From NCBI GenBank assembly GCA_913774955.1, contig CAJYKV010000009.1, positions 1 to 64,000 on the forward strand: a stretch of DNA of 64,000 bases, written 5' to 3'. Below are positions 27,580 through 36,340 of this stretch, in pieces. The stretch comes from an uncultured Acidovorax sp. Lineage in GTDB: Bacteria > Pseudomonadota > Gammaproteobacteria > Burkholderiales > Burkholderiaceae_C. Below the pieces are notes generated by a model that saw nothing but the letters and a program-made list of their open reading frames with translations, searched no databases and was not told the origin of the DNA. The number at the start of each line of letters is the position of its first letter. Position 1 is the stretch's first letter. Position numbers and translations under genes: made by a program.

Positions 27580-28782
27580 TCAGTCGAGCTTGAATGCCCC
27601 CACGGCGCGCTGAAGATCCTGCGCGCGTTCGTCGAGCGCCGCGGCCGCGCGTGCGGCCTGCTGCACCAGCGCGGCGTTCTGCTGGGTGGTGCCGTCCATC
27701 TGCGCGACGGACTGGTTCACGTGCGCGATGCCGTCGCTCTGTTCGTGCAGCGCATGCGAGATCTCACCCAGCAGCGCGCTCACCTGCCCCACCGAACCGA
27801 CGATCTGCTCCATGGTGCGGCCGGCCTCGTCCACCAGCCCGGCGCCGTTGCGCACCTGCTCGACCGACGCGTCGATGAGGCCCTTGATCTCGCGCGCGGC
27901 CACGGCACTGCGCTGCGCGAGGCTGCGCACCTCGGACGCCACCACGGCGAAGCCCCGGCCCTGCTCGCCCGCGCGCGCCGCCTCCACGGCCGCGTTGAGC
28001 GCCAGGATGTTGGTCTGGAACGCGATGCCCTCGATCACCTGGATGATGTCCACGATCTTGTGGGAACTGCCGCTGATGGTCTGCATGGTCTGCACCACCT
28101 GGCCGACCACCGCGCCGCCGCGGCCGGCGGTGCTGGACGCGGCCACGGCGAGGTCGCTGGCCGAGCGCGCCCGCTCCGCGTTCTGGCGGACGGTGGCGGT
28201 GAGCTCCTCCATGCTCGCGGCGGTTTCCGCGAGCGACGCGACCTGCTCGCCGGTGCGGCGCTCCAGATCGCCATTGCCCGCGTTGATCTCGCCCGCGCTC
28301 GCGCCGATGGCGTGCGTGGACTGCTGGATGCGCGACACCAGCTCGGTGAGCGTGTCCTCCATGGTGCCCAGCGCGCCGAGCAGGCGGCCGAAGTCGCCCT
28401 TCAGGTCGCTGCTGAACTCCTGGCTCAGATCGCCCGCGGCGACGGTCTCCGCGATCAGGATGGCCTGGTCGAGCGGCGCGACGATGCCGCGGCGCAGCAG
28501 CACGAAGGCCGTGCCGGCCACCGCGAACACCGCGCAGCCCAGGCCGATCAGCCAGGCGCGCATGCCCGACAGCTCGGCCTGCGCCATGGCCACGGCCCGC
28601 TCGATGGGTGCGCGCTGCGCGGCGTCCGGCAGGCCCGCGGCGGCCTGCAGCAGGGCGCCGTGCGCCTCCTGCGCGCTGGAGATGTCGGACAGCCCCACGG
28701 CCATCAGCACCGCCACCAGCAGCGCCACTGCGCCGAACGCCAGGACGAGCCGCGTCCCGGTTCTCAAACCATCCCATGCCAT
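27580..28782 (-). CDS. Methyl-accepting chemotaxis protein with small sensor region
   Basis: Chemoreceptor-like protein of 400 residues. TM1 (about 12-33) and TM2 (about 84-105) enclose only about 50 periplasmic residues, too few for a normal ligand-binding domain. HAMP and a complete signalling domain follow, with the same hairpin tip ([20 protein letters not shown]) as the receptor at 23863-25689. It ends AVGAFKLD and lacks the CheR-tether pentapeptide. It may sense membrane or intracellular state, or work in mixed arrays with longer receptors. ATG 28782 has AGGAG about 8 bases upstream on its strand. It is transcribed divergently from the site-2 protease gene; the 165-base gap 28783-28947 shows no other clear signal. 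Confidence 0.88.
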   Translation of the reverse strand: MAWDGLRTGTRLVLAFGAVALLVAVLMAVGLSDISSAQEAHGALLQAAAGLPDAAQRAPIERAVAMAQAELSGMRAWLIGLGCAVFAVAGTAFVLLRRGIVAPLDQAILIAETVAAGDLSQEFSSDLKGDFGRLLGALGTMEDTLTELVSRIQQSTHAIGASAGEINAGNGDLERRTGEQVASLAETAASMEELTATVRQNAERARSASDLAVAASSTAGRGGAVVGQVVQTMQTISGSSHKIVDIIQVIEGIAFQTNILALNAAVEAARAGEQGRGFAVVASEVRSLAQRSAVAAREIKGLIDASVEQVRNGAGLVDEAGRTMEQIVGSVGQVSALLGEISHALHEQSDGIAHVNQSVAQMDGTTQQNAALVQQAARAAAALDERAQDLQRAVGAFKLD

Positions 28783-28941
28783 CGTGTGTCTCCTGCGCCG
28801 GTGCGCCCTGCCTGCCACGGGTCGCCGATCGGCGGCCCGCCAGTTGCATTCAGCAACATTTGACCCATCCTACTGCGTGTGCATGCCCTGCGGCCCCAGG
28901 GGTTCCCCTGCCGCGTCGGAGGTGGGCAACACGGGCTCTGA

Positions 28942-28956
28942 GACAATGTGCCGGTG
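28942..28956 (+). promoter_or_regulatory. Putative -10 box directly before the site-2 protease gene
   Basis: GACAAT at 28942-28947 abuts the GTG at 28948; a second in-frame GTG at 28954 lies 6 bases after the box, where transcription would be expected to begin. No convincing -35 is seen. Confidence 0.3.
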
Positions 28957-29622
28957 GACTTCTCCAATCTCATCCAAACCGTACTGATCTACGCCCTGCC
29001 GGTGCTTTTCGCGATCACCGTGCACGAGGCCGCGCACGGCTATGCCGCGCGTCACTTCGGGGACAACACCGCGCTGATGATGGGCCGCATCACGCTCAAT
29101 CCGCTGCGGCACATCGACCCGGTCGGCACGATCCTCATGCCGCTGCTGCTGTATTTCGCCACCTCGGGCGCCTTCCTCTTCGGCTACGCGAAGCCGGTGC
29201 CGGTGAATTTCGGGCACCTGCGCAATCCGAAGCGGGACATGATCTGGGTGGCGCTCGCCGGCCCGGCCTCCAATTTCCTGCAGGCAATTTTCTGGGCCGT
29301 GCTGCTGGTGGCGCTCGTGGGCTCCGGCGTGGACGAGCGCTTCTTCGTCGACATGGCCCGCGCCGGCGTGCTGGTGAACCTCGTGATGTGGGCGTTCAAC
29401 CTGTTTCCGCTGCCGCCGCTGGACGGTGGCCGCATCCTGATGGGCGTGCTGCCGTGGCGGCAGGCGCAGTGGCTCTCGCGCATCGAGCCCTACGGGTTCT
29501 TCATCGTGCTGGCGCTCGTGGTCGCGGGCATCGTGGGCACGGTGTGGCTGCGGCCGCTGATGTCGCTGGGCTACTCGCTGATCAACCTGCTGATCACGCC
29601 GCTCACCGCCCTGCTGGGCTGA
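28948..29622 (+). CDS. Site-2 protease family membrane metallopeptidase
   Basis: Polytopic M50-type membrane protein of 224 residues, in the small group found beside trpS in betaproteobacteria. The zinc motif HEAAH is at 26-30 inside the first hydrophobic segment, and the third ligand lies in NLFPLPPLDGGR (Asp about 159). There is no PDZ domain, so it is shorter than RseP. Its substrate is unknown. The start may be GTG 28948 or GTG 28954; the second would fit a leaderless mRNA from the GACAAT box. trpS follows 98 bases later; that gap has a GGCC-TTCG-GGCC hairpin followed by TTTT. Confidence 0.85.
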   Translation: MPVDFSNLIQTVLIYALPVLFAITVHEAAHGYAARHFGDNTALMMGRITLNPLRHIDPVGTILMPLLLYFATSGAFLFGYAKPVPVNFGHLRNPKRDMIWVALAGPASNFLQAIFWAVLLVALVGSGVDERFFVDMARAGVLVNLVMWAFNLFPLPPLDGGRILMGVLPWRQAQWLSRIEPYGFFIVLALVVAGIVGTVWLRPLMSLGYSLINLLITPLTALLG

Positions 29623-29720
29623 CCCGGCACTGCCCGGGCATCGCTGCGGCCTGCGGAGGCCGTCGCCCTTGTCGTTTTTCTTCTATCGTTTCTCAGGGCC
29701 TTCGGGCCGTTTTACCCACC

Positions 29721-31052
29721 ATGAGCACCACGCGCTTTCTCACCGGCATCACGACCACGGGCACGCCCCACTTGGGCAACTTCGTCGGCTCGATCCGCCC
29801 CTCGGTGGCGGCCAGCCTGCGGCCCGGCGTGCAGAGCTTCTACTTCCTGGCGGACTACCACGCGCTGATCAAGTGCGAGGACCCCGTGCGCATCCAGCGC
29901 TCCACCCTGGAGATCGCCGCGAGCTGGCTGGCGGCGGGCCTGGATCCGGAACACGTCACCTTCTACCGCCAGTCCGACATCCCTGAGATCCCCGAGCTGA
30001 ACTGGCTGCTGTCGTGCGTGACGGGCAAGGGCCTGCTCAACCGCGCCCATGCCTACAAGGCATCGCAGGACAAGAACGAGGCCGCCGGCCGCGAGCTGGA
30101 CGACGGCGTGACCGCGGGCCTCTTCATGTACCCGGTGCTCATGGCCGCCGACATCCTGGCCTTCAAGGCGCACAAGGTGCCGGTGGGCCGCGACCAGGTG
30201 CAGCACATCGAGATGGCGCGCGACATCGCCGCGAGCTTCAACCACCTCTACGGCGAGCACTTCGTGGCGCCGGAGGCCGCGATCGACGAGCACGTGGCGA
30301 CGCTGCCCGGGCTGGACGGCCGCAAGATGAGCAAGAGCTACGACAACACGATCCCGCTCTTCACGCCGCGCGAGCAGCTTCGCCGGCTGATCAACGGCAT
30401 CCAGACCGATTCGCGCGCACCCGGCGAGCCGAAAGAAGCCGAGGGCTCAGCCCTGTTCCAGATCTACCAGGCCTTCGCCACCGAGGCGGAAGCCCAGGCC
30501 CTGCGCCAGCAGTTCGAGCAGGGCATTGCCTGGGGCGATGCCAAGCAGATCCTGTTCGGGCGCGTGGACGGCGTGATCGCGCCGATGCGCGAGCGCTACG
30601 AGGCGCTGATCGCCGACCCGGGCCGCATCGAGGACACCCTGCTCGCGGGGGCGGAACGTGCCCGCGCGCTGGTCACCCCCTTCCTGCAAGAACTGCGCAG
30701 TGCCGTGGGCCTGCGCAGCCTGCGCGGCGGGGCGGTGGCTGCAGCGTCGCCCTCGACGGCGCGCGCAGCCGGCAGCGGCAAGGGTGCCGCCCTGCCCTTC
30801 TTCAAGCAGTACCGCGAGGCGGACGGCAAGTTCTACTTCAAGCTGGTCGCTGCCGACGGGCGCCTGCTGCTGCAGAGCCCCGGCTTCGACGCCCCGCGCG
30901 ATGCGGGCCAGGCCATCGCGCGGCTGCAGAAGGAGCCGCAGGCGGCCCTGGCCGCGATGGCAGGGCAGCTGGCGCCGGTGGAGGGCGTGGGGGCCGGCGA
31001 TGTGGAAGCCGCGCTGCAGGCGTTGGTGCAGGCGGCCGCCGCACAGGCCTGA
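29721..31052 (+). CDS. trpS: Tryptophanyl-tRNA synthetase with C-terminal extension
   Basis: Class I aminoacyl-tRNA synthetase charging tRNA-Trp, 443 residues. The HIGH-like motif is TPHLGN near the N terminus, and KMSKS lies at 202-206. The core ends near residue 340. About 100 extra residues follow: a linker, then a segment GKFYFKLVAADGRLLLQSPGF that resembles the DUF1508/YegP fold, then a helical end. E. coli TrpRS has only about 334 residues, so this is a lineage-type extension whose role is unknown. A convergent gene begins 36 bases after its stop. Confidence 0.94.
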   Translation: MSTTRFLTGITTTGTPHLGNFVGSIRPSVAASLRPGVQSFYFLADYHALIKCEDPVRIQRSTLEIAASWLAAGLDPEHVTFYRQSDIPEIPELNWLLSCVTGKGLLNRAHAYKASQDKNEAAGRELDDGVTAGLFMYPVLMAADILAFKAHKVPVGRDQVQHIEMARDIAASFNHLYGEHFVAPEAAIDEHVATLPGLDGRKMSKSYDNTIPLFTPREQLRRLINGIQTDSRAPGEPKEAEGSALFQIYQAFATEAEAQALRQQFEQGIAWGDAKQILFGRVDGVIAPMRERYEALIADPGRIEDTLLAGAERARALVTPFLQELRSAVGLRSLRGGAVAAASPSTARAAGSGKGAALPFFKQYREADGKFYFKLVAADGRLLLQSPGFDAPRDAGQAIARLQKEPQAALAAMAGQLAPVEGVGAGDVEAALQALVQAAAAQA

Positions 31053-31088
31053 GGCGACGCACGAAGCGGCGGCGGCGCCCCCTCACCG

Positions 31089-31661
31089 TCAGGTGGCAGG
31101 CTGCACGCCCCGCGGGGCGCGGCGCCAGCACCGCCAGCTTTCTTCTGCCAGCAGCAGGGCATTGCACACCGCGATCGCCAGCGCATAGCCCGCGAGCACG
31201 GGTGCCGGCGGCAACGCCTCCCGGGGAATCCAGCGCCAGTCGAGTGTGCGCTCCGCGTCGTCCGGGGTGGAAAACCAGGCCTCCAACTCTGGCTGGCAGA
31301 GCAGCAGAATGCCCGTCAGGGGCAGGATCTCCATGAAGCTGTGAACCATCTGTTCCAGCGGGGTGATGGTGCGCGCGGGCGCGACCATGCGCAGTTCCAG
31401 CCACGTGGCGGCCTCGTGCAGCAGCCACATCGCCAGCAGGAAGGCCACGAGCCCGGCCGTGGGCTCGAACAACAGGGCCGCCAGGACGGCGGCGCCCATC
31501 TGCAGGAACAGCACCCAGTGGAAGGCCGATTCCGCGAGGCCCTTGGGGGTCGCTTCGATGCGGGTGCGCCGGTGGCACCACCAGTCCACCGCGCCGGCGG
31601 CGATCCACAGGGCCATCAGGATGCCGAAGGGCAGCAGGGTCGCGGGTTGTTGCGGGCTCAT
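31089..31661 (-). CDS. Hypothetical integral membrane protein
   Basis: Protein of 190 residues with five or so hydrophobic segments: about 10-30, 47-65, 67-88, a weaker one at about 108-128, and 155-175. It has no catalytic motif I recognise. Notable features are DWWCHRRTRIE after the first helix, paired HE and WLE residues in the central helices (LLHEAATWLELR), and EESWRCWRR near the end. It may be a conserved membrane protein of Comamonadaceae. ATG 31661 starts MSPQQPATL; there is no strong ribosome binding site. Just upstream is a low-complexity tract (31719-31748). No function is assigned. Confidence 0.65.
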   Translation of the reverse strand: MSPQQPATLLPFGILMALWIAAGAVDWWCHRRTRIEATPKGLAESAFHWVLFLQMGAAVLAALLFEPTAGLVAFLLAMWLLHEAATWLELRMVAPARTITPLEQMVHSFMEILPLTGILLLCQPELEAWFSTPDDAERTLDWRWIPREALPPAPVLAGYALAIAVCNALLLAEESWRCWRRAPRGVQPAT

Positions 31662-31718
31662 CGGATCCGCGCGGCCGGGCCGGGCCGCATGGCGATCGCC
31701 CGTGCCGGTGCCGACGTT

Positions 31719-31748
31719 TGTGTGTGTATCTGTATCTGTGTCTGCGTC
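31719..31748. repeat. Low-complexity TG/TCTG tract
   Basis: A run of tgtg, tatctg and tgtctg units between the membrane protein start and the end of the small upstream gene. It is a simple-sequence tract that could vary in length and lies about 60 bases before the membrane protein start codon. Confidence 0.5.
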
Positions 31749-31758
31749 GGGATGGGTC

Positions 31759-32001
31759 TCAACGTTTCGCCTTCGGGCCGTCCGCCGGCCGCTCCCCGGC
31801 AGAAACGCTCTTGGTGCTGACGACGGAGACCGGATCGCTCGCGGGGAAGGTTTCCTCCACGGCGCTGTCCAGCGTGTCTTCCTCGACGGCCTGCACCTGC
31901 AGTCCAGAGGTTGCGCTGCCCTTGCTGGCGCCAGGCGCGGGTGAGGGATGGGCGTCGGCCGTCGGGAAAGGCCAGGGGGTGCGGGAATTCGTGGCGGGCA
32001 T
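31759..32001 (-). CDS. Small protein with ETFPASDP motif
   Basis: An 80-residue polypeptide, Pro/Ala/Ser-rich, with the segment LDSAVEETFPASDPVSV (about 45-61). Short proteins with this EETFPASDP signature occur widely in alpha- and betaproteobacteria and have no known function. AAGGAG lies 6 bases before ATG 32001, strong support for translation. No signal peptide, cysteine or membrane segment is present. The flanks look disordered. The 172-base gap to the phosphopantetheinyl transferase gene (32002-32173) has a GGAGC/GCTCC hairpin but no clear promoter. Confidence 0.65.
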   Translation of the reverse strand: MPATNSRTPWPFPTADAHPSPAPGASKGSATSGLQVQAVEEDTLDSAVEETFPASDPVSVVSTKSVSAGERPADGPKAKR

Positions 32002-32173
32002 GGTCGCTCCTTGCTGCAAATTTGCCGATGCGCCTCCCCTCTCCGACATGGCGGGCACGGTGGTGCGCAGGCCGTCATGCCGGGTGGGCGGGCATTCTGC
32101 GAAGCCAGCTGTCGCGGCCGGCGGGCCCGGAGCGGGAGGCTCCTGTCCGGAATCCGGCAAACGACGTGCCCGG

Positions 32174-32983
32174 TCAGCGAGGAGTGCAGGCGCCCGCTCC
32201 CGCCCAGGCCAGGGCGGCGGTGTAGCCGGGTGGCGCTGCGAGCACGCGGGCCCATACGGCCGAGCCCTGCAGCGGGCCCTCCAGCACCACCTCCACGCCG
32301 CCCACAACGCCGCCTCGCACCCCCTCGGCTTCCCGCTGCGCCACGGAGACATGCGGCAAGTGCTCGGCCACGCCGAGCCCCAGGCATTTGAGGACCGATT
32401 CCTTCACGGTCCAGAGGGTGGGGAAATCCGGCCGAGCGGCCGGCGGCGCGGCTCGCTCGCGGGCGGAAAGCACCAGCGATTCGAGCGCGGCAGGGTCTGC
32501 CAGGCCCTGCGCGCCGAAGGCATCGCAGCGCTCCACGTCCACGCCCACCGACAGGCCACCCTCCGCCAGGGCGATGAGCGCGCAGGCCCCGGAATGCGAG
32601 ACGTTGAAATCAGGCAGGGTGCCTTCCGTCCGGCACCGGGCGCTCCCTGATCCCGGCTCTCGCCCCTGCCCTCCCACTTCGGTATCGGCCTCCAGCCGCG
32701 GCCGCCCATGCAGCCCCGTGCCCAGAGGCACTTGCGATGCCGCCCTACCGAGCCGCTCCCCCAACAACCGGCGCAGGGCCGCACGCGTGCAGACGGAACG
32801 CACGCGGTCGGCCGGCTGGCGCAAGCGTGCGGCACGCTCCACTTCCGCGGGCGAGAGCAGCGCCCAGTCGCGGGCAGGCGGGGGACGTTCCAGGCACAGC
32901 GGGAGGTGCCACACCTGGATGCCCTGGGGCACGCCGGGCGGCAGCGGCGCAAAGCGCAACGGAGCCGGGCCGTGATCCCCCAT
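32174..32983 (-). CDS. 4'-phosphopantetheinyl transferase (Sfp type)
   Basis: Transfers phosphopantetheine from CoA to the serine of carrier domains, activating the PCP and ACP domains of the assembly line. It has 269 residues. Signature motifs are GVDVER (D149, E151 bind Mg) and WTVKESVLKCLG (W191, E195, K199). The FNVSHSG segment of Sfp-type enzymes is present at 126-132. A Gly/Ser/Arg insertion (about 101-121) sits before it. The start at 32983 lies 7 bases after the monooxygenase stop, so the two are in one operon and the enzyme is almost certainly dedicated to this siderophore. Confidence 0.9.
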   Translation of the reverse strand: MGDHGPAPLRFAPLPPGVPQGIQVWHLPLCLERPPPARDWALLSPAEVERAARLRQPADRVRSVCTRAALRRLLGERLGRAASQVPLGTGLHGRPRLEADTEVGGQGREPGSGSARCRTEGTLPDFNVSHSGACALIALAEGGLSVGVDVERCDAFGAQGLADPAALESLVLSARERAAPPAARPDFPTLWTVKESVLKCLGLGVAEHLPHVSVAQREAEGVRGGVVGGVEVVLEGPLQGSAVWARVLAAPPGYTAALAWAGAGACTPR

Positions 32984-32990
32984 GGCCGGC

Positions 32991-34358
32991 TCAGGCCACG
33001 CGCAGCTGGGCGGCCTCCTCGGCGTCTTCGCGTACCGTCGTTTCAAGCGCATGGTCGTGGCCCGGCACGCCGCGCGTGCGCAGGGGCTCGCGGGCCGGCG
33101 GCAGCACCGCGGCGAGCGCCTGCCCGATCTCGCCGGTGCGCACGGCGGTGACGGACAGCAGGGTGTCGCTCAGGCCGTGGCTGGATTCGCAGGCGCCCTG
33201 CAGGAAGATCGCGGGCTTGAAGTGCGGCGCGGTGCGCACCCGGTAGTCGCGGCCGACCGTGAAATCGCCCAGGTACTCGGCCAGGGGCGCTAGCACGTCG
33301 CGGTGCGCGGCGCGCTCGTAGCCGGTGGCGAGCACGGCGGCGTCGTACCGCACGGTGTGCTCCTCGCCGCGTTCGCGGTCGAACAGCGTGAGGAACACGC
33401 CCGAGCCGTCGGCCCGCGCGGCGCGCACTTCGTGCTGGCGCAGCATGCGCAGGCGCCGGCCGCCTGCCACGCGCTGTTCGTAGAACACCTTGAAGACCTG
33501 CTGGATCAGTTCCAGGTCCGCCACGGCGTAGTTGGTGTGGGCGTATTCGCGCAGCAGGGCCTCGCGGTCCGCGCCGGAGCGGCCGAACATGTAGTCGGTG
33601 TATCCGGCGTTGAAGATTTCGTTGACGAAGGGGCTGTCGTCCGCCGGGCGGATGGCGCGTGCGCGCATCACCCAGTCCACCTCGGGCGCGTGGGCGCGGG
33701 CCTGCAGGTCCATGAAGATTTCCGCCGCGCTCTGGCCTGCGCCGATGATCGCGATGCTGCGCGCGTCGCCCTGGCGCGCGATGTCGCGCAGGTAGGTGCT
33801 GGAATGGAAGACGCGCGGTTCGCCCTGCAGGCCGCGGAACACTTCGGGGATGCGCGCGGTGCCGCCCACGCCGACGATCAGGTGGCGCGCCAGCCGCTCC
33901 TGCACGCGGCCGGCCGCGTTGCGCGAGCGCACTCGCAGCCGCTCCACGGTGCCGCCGGGGCCCGGCTCGGGCAGCACCTCGAACACCTCTTCGCCGTAGG
34001 CACAGCAGCCGTCGAACTGGCGGGCCGCCCAGCCGAGGTAGTCGTTGAACTCGTGGCGGCTCGGGTAGAAGCTCTTCAAGTTGATGAAGTCCGGCAGGCG
34101 GCCCTGCTCGTGCAGGTAGTTCAGGAAGGTGAAGCGGCTCTGCGGGTTGCGCAGCGTGGCGAGGTCCTTGAGGAAGGAGATCTGCATGTGCGACTGGTCC
34201 AGCAGCATGTGCGGATGCCAGGCGAAGGCCGGCTGGCGTTCGATGAAGAACGCCTGGGGCGCGCGGCCGTGCGCACTGCGGTGCTCCTGGAGCGCGATGG
34301 CGAGCGCCACGTTGGACGGCCCGAAGCCGATGCCGATCAGGTCATGGGTGTGCTGCAT
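32991..34358 (-). CDS. L-ornithine N5-monooxygenase
   Basis: FAD- and NADPH-dependent hydroxylase that makes N5-hydroxyornithine, the precursor of the hydroxamate iron ligands (PvdA/SidA family). It has 455 residues. The FAD motif GIGFGPSN is at 9-16, the NADPH motif is IIGAGQSAAE in the middle, and the family block DDSPFVNEIFNAGYTDYMF follows. The C-terminal LATGYE motif is also present. AGGAG stands 8-9 bases before ATG 34358. Lysine cannot be excluded as substrate from sequence, but the ornithine-like adenylation code and the formyltransferase in the same locus favour ornithine. Confidence 0.92.
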   Translation of the reverse strand: MQHTHDLIGIGFGPSNVALAIALQEHRSAHGRAPQAFFIERQPAFAWHPHMLLDQSHMQISFLKDLATLRNPQSRFTFLNYLHEQGRLPDFINLKSFYPSRHEFNDYLGWAARQFDGCCAYGEEVFEVLPEPGPGGTVERLRVRSRNAAGRVQERLARHLIVGVGGTARIPEVFRGLQGEPRVFHSSTYLRDIARQGDARSIAIIGAGQSAAEIFMDLQARAHAPEVDWVMRARAIRPADDSPFVNEIFNAGYTDYMFGRSGADREALLREYAHTNYAVADLELIQQVFKVFYEQRVAGGRRLRMLRQHEVRAARADGSGVFLTLFDRERGEEHTVRYDAAVLATGYERAAHRDVLAPLAEYLGDFTVGRDYRVRTAPHFKPAIFLQGACESSHGLSDTLLSVTAVRTGEIGQALAAVLPPAREPLRTRGVPGHDHALETTVREDAEEAAQLRVA

Positions 34359-34398
34359 GGGATGACAACTCCTGGTGGGAAAAGGAACGGCCGTTGCG

Positions 34399-36102
34399 TC
34401 AGGCGGCGAGGGCTTCGCGGTCCGCGCGCACACGGGTCTCGGCGATCTGGCCCGCGCGCATGTGGACCACGCGGTCGGCCAGGTGGAAGTAGCGGTCGTC
34501 GTGCGAGATGACGACCAGCAGGTGCCCCTTGGCGCGCAGTTCGGGCAGCAGCTCGGTGTAGAAGAGGTGGCGGAAGGCCGGGTCCTGGTCGGCGGCCCAT
34601 TCGTCGAACACCATCACGGGGCGGCCTTCGAGGTAGGCGTGCACCAGCGCCAGGCGCTTGCGCTGGCCGGTGGAGAGATCGACGGTGCTGAACGCGCCGT
34701 CCTGGATGCTCACCTTGTGCGCGATCTCCAGGCGCTCCAGGTAGGGGCGCGCGGCCTCGGGCAGCGCCGACATGCCCGAGCCGCCCTCCCCGGCCGCGCC
34801 GGCGCCGGCCAGGGTTTCGAAGAGATAGAAGTCCGAGAGCACGGTGGTGAAGAGCTGGCGGTAGTCGTCGCGCGCCTGAGCGGTGACGGGCACGCCGTCG
34901 ATCAGCACCTCGCCCTCGTGGGGCGCATAGAGTCCCAGCAGCAGCTTGATGAGCGTGGTCTTGCCCGAGCCGTTGTCGCCGACGATGAAGACCATCTCGC
35001 CGCGGCGCAGTTCCAGGTCGATGGGGCCGAGCACGAACGGCGCGCCGCCGTCCGCCGGTGCGTCGAAGGCGTAACGCACGCCCTGCAGGGCGATGCCTTC
35101 GTGCAGCACGGGTGCCGGCGCGGGGCGGTCCTGGTGCAGGTGCGGCTCGGGCGTGGCGAAGCGGGCCGACAGGTCGGCGATGCGCAGGAAGGCCACCTTG
35201 GCGCGGCCGACGTGCGGCAGCGTCATGGCGATCTGGTCGATCGGGCCTTTGAGGAACAGCAGCACCAGCACGAAGCCGCTCAGCACGGCCGGCTCGGTGG
35301 GGCGGAACGCGGCCCAGCCCATGATGAGCGCGATGATGAGGAAGAACAGCGCCGCGCCGAAGGCCGCGGCGACCACGTAGGTGTTGATGGCGCGGCCGTT
35401 CACGTCGCGGATCTGCGCCACGATGCGCTCCACCTGCTCGCCCAGCATGCGGTTGCGGCGTTCGCGGTGCATGCGCAGCTCCTTGGCGCCCTCGCTGATG
35501 GCGCGGTAGGCCTTGTGCAGCCGGTCCTCGTGCTCGCGCGCCTTCCAGAAGCCTTTCTCGGCGCGGGTCTGCGCGGCGATCTGCAGCGTGGCGCCTACCA
35601 CCAGCGCCACCAGCACCAGCGCGAACAGGGCGGGCGACAGCCAGGCCAGGTAGGCGAGGCACCCCAGGGCGATGGCCGATCCGATCAGCGCGGACGAGAG
35701 CACGAAGGCGGCGTCGCTGATCATGTCCACGTCCTGCGAGAGGACGGGCATGAGCCGGTGCGTGCGGTAGCGCTCCAGGGCGTCGATCGGGGCCGAGAGG
35801 ATCTTGCGCGCCAGGCTGATGCGCACCTGCGCCACCAACCGCTGGCCCACGAAGTTGGTGGAGACGTCGGAGACCAGGCGGCCGCCCAGCGCTGCCAGGC
35901 AGAGCGCGACGAAGGTCCAGAGCAGCCCGCCGGACAGGCCGGCCTGCTGGTTCAGCGTGTCGTTGACGGTGCGCAGGAGCAGCACCGTGGCGGCGCCGGA
36001 GACGAGGCCGCAGACGGTGGACAGCCCGATCCAGGGAAGGAACGGCCGCAGCAGGTGCGCGACTTCAGAGGCTCGGCCGGTCGGTGCGGGGTTGGAGGTC
36101 AT
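34399..36102 (-). CDS. Cyclic-peptide-type ABC exporter (PvdE/SyrD family)
   Basis: Fused membrane and ATPase half-transporter of 567 residues, presumably acting as a dimer in the inner membrane. The membrane domain (about 1-300) has six hydrophobic helices. The ATPase domain has Walker A GDNGSGKTT, a signature LSTGQRKRLALVHA that departs from LSGGQ, and Walker B PVMVFDEWAADQDP. These last two forms are typical of the PvdE/SyrD family, which exports siderophore precursors or lipopeptides to the periplasm. An Ala/Gly insertion lies before the signature. It is the first gene of the leftward biosynthesis group and is divergent from the ferric reductase gene. Confidence 0.9.
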   Translation of the reverse strand: MTSNPAPTGRASEVAHLLRPFLPWIGLSTVCGLVSGAATVLLLRTVNDTLNQQAGLSGGLLWTFVALCLAALGGRLVSDVSTNFVGQRLVAQVRISLARKILSAPIDALERYRTHRLMPVLSQDVDMISDAAFVLSSALIGSAIALGCLAYLAWLSPALFALVLVALVVGATLQIAAQTRAEKGFWKAREHEDRLHKAYRAISEGAKELRMHRERRNRMLGEQVERIVAQIRDVNGRAINTYVVAAAFGAALFFLIIALIMGWAAFRPTEPAVLSGFVLVLLFLKGPIDQIAMTLPHVGRAKVAFLRIADLSARFATPEPHLHQDRPAPAPVLHEGIALQGVRYAFDAPADGGAPFVLGPIDLELRRGEMVFIVGDNGSGKTTLIKLLLGLYAPHEGEVLIDGVPVTAQARDDYRQLFTTVLSDFYLFETLAGAGAAGEGGSGMSALPEAARPYLERLEIAHKVSIQDGAFSTVDLSTGQRKRLALVHAYLEGRPVMVFDEWAADQDPAFRHLFYTELLPELRAKGHLLVVISHDDRYFHLADRVVHMRAGQIAETRVRADREALAA

Positions 36103-36181
36103 GCACGGAATCTCTTTTCTGCCCGTTGACGGGCTGGCGAAGGAAAAGGAGGGGACGGATCGGCGCCATGGGGCCGCTGCA

Positions 36182-36281
36182 TGCAAGACGCAAACGGCCG
36201 CAGGGATGTTCACGGCCGGCTTCGCGCGGGCACGGCGCAGGCAGCGCGGCGTGAACATGCGCGGCGCAGAACCGTCTTGCA
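36182..36281. promoter_or_regulatory. Two nested inverted repeats in the siderophore divergent promoter
   Basis: The 238-base gap between the exporter start (36102) and the reductase start (36341) contains an outer pair TGCAAGACG / CGTCTTGCA (36182-36190 with 36273-36281). Inside it is an inner pair ATGTTCACG / CGTGAACAT (36206-36214 with 36250-36258). The outer-to-inner spacers are 15 and 14 bases. Both arms are perfect 9-mers. They could be paired operators bringing about a DNA loop, or a long hairpin in the reductase leader. Near the exporter end is a small GCCCG-TTGA-CGGGC hairpin (36121-36134). Confidence 0.6.
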
Positions 36282-36340
36282 GGAATGTCCCGCGCAACCC
36301 TGCCCCGACCGGCGCCCTCCGCATGCCTGGAGGCACCTTC

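Noticed and set aside
32983-33052. Longer phosphopantetheinyl transferase starting at 33052
   Set aside because: The added residues overlap the end of the monooxygenase gene and do not look like the family; ATG 32983 lies 7 bases after that stop.
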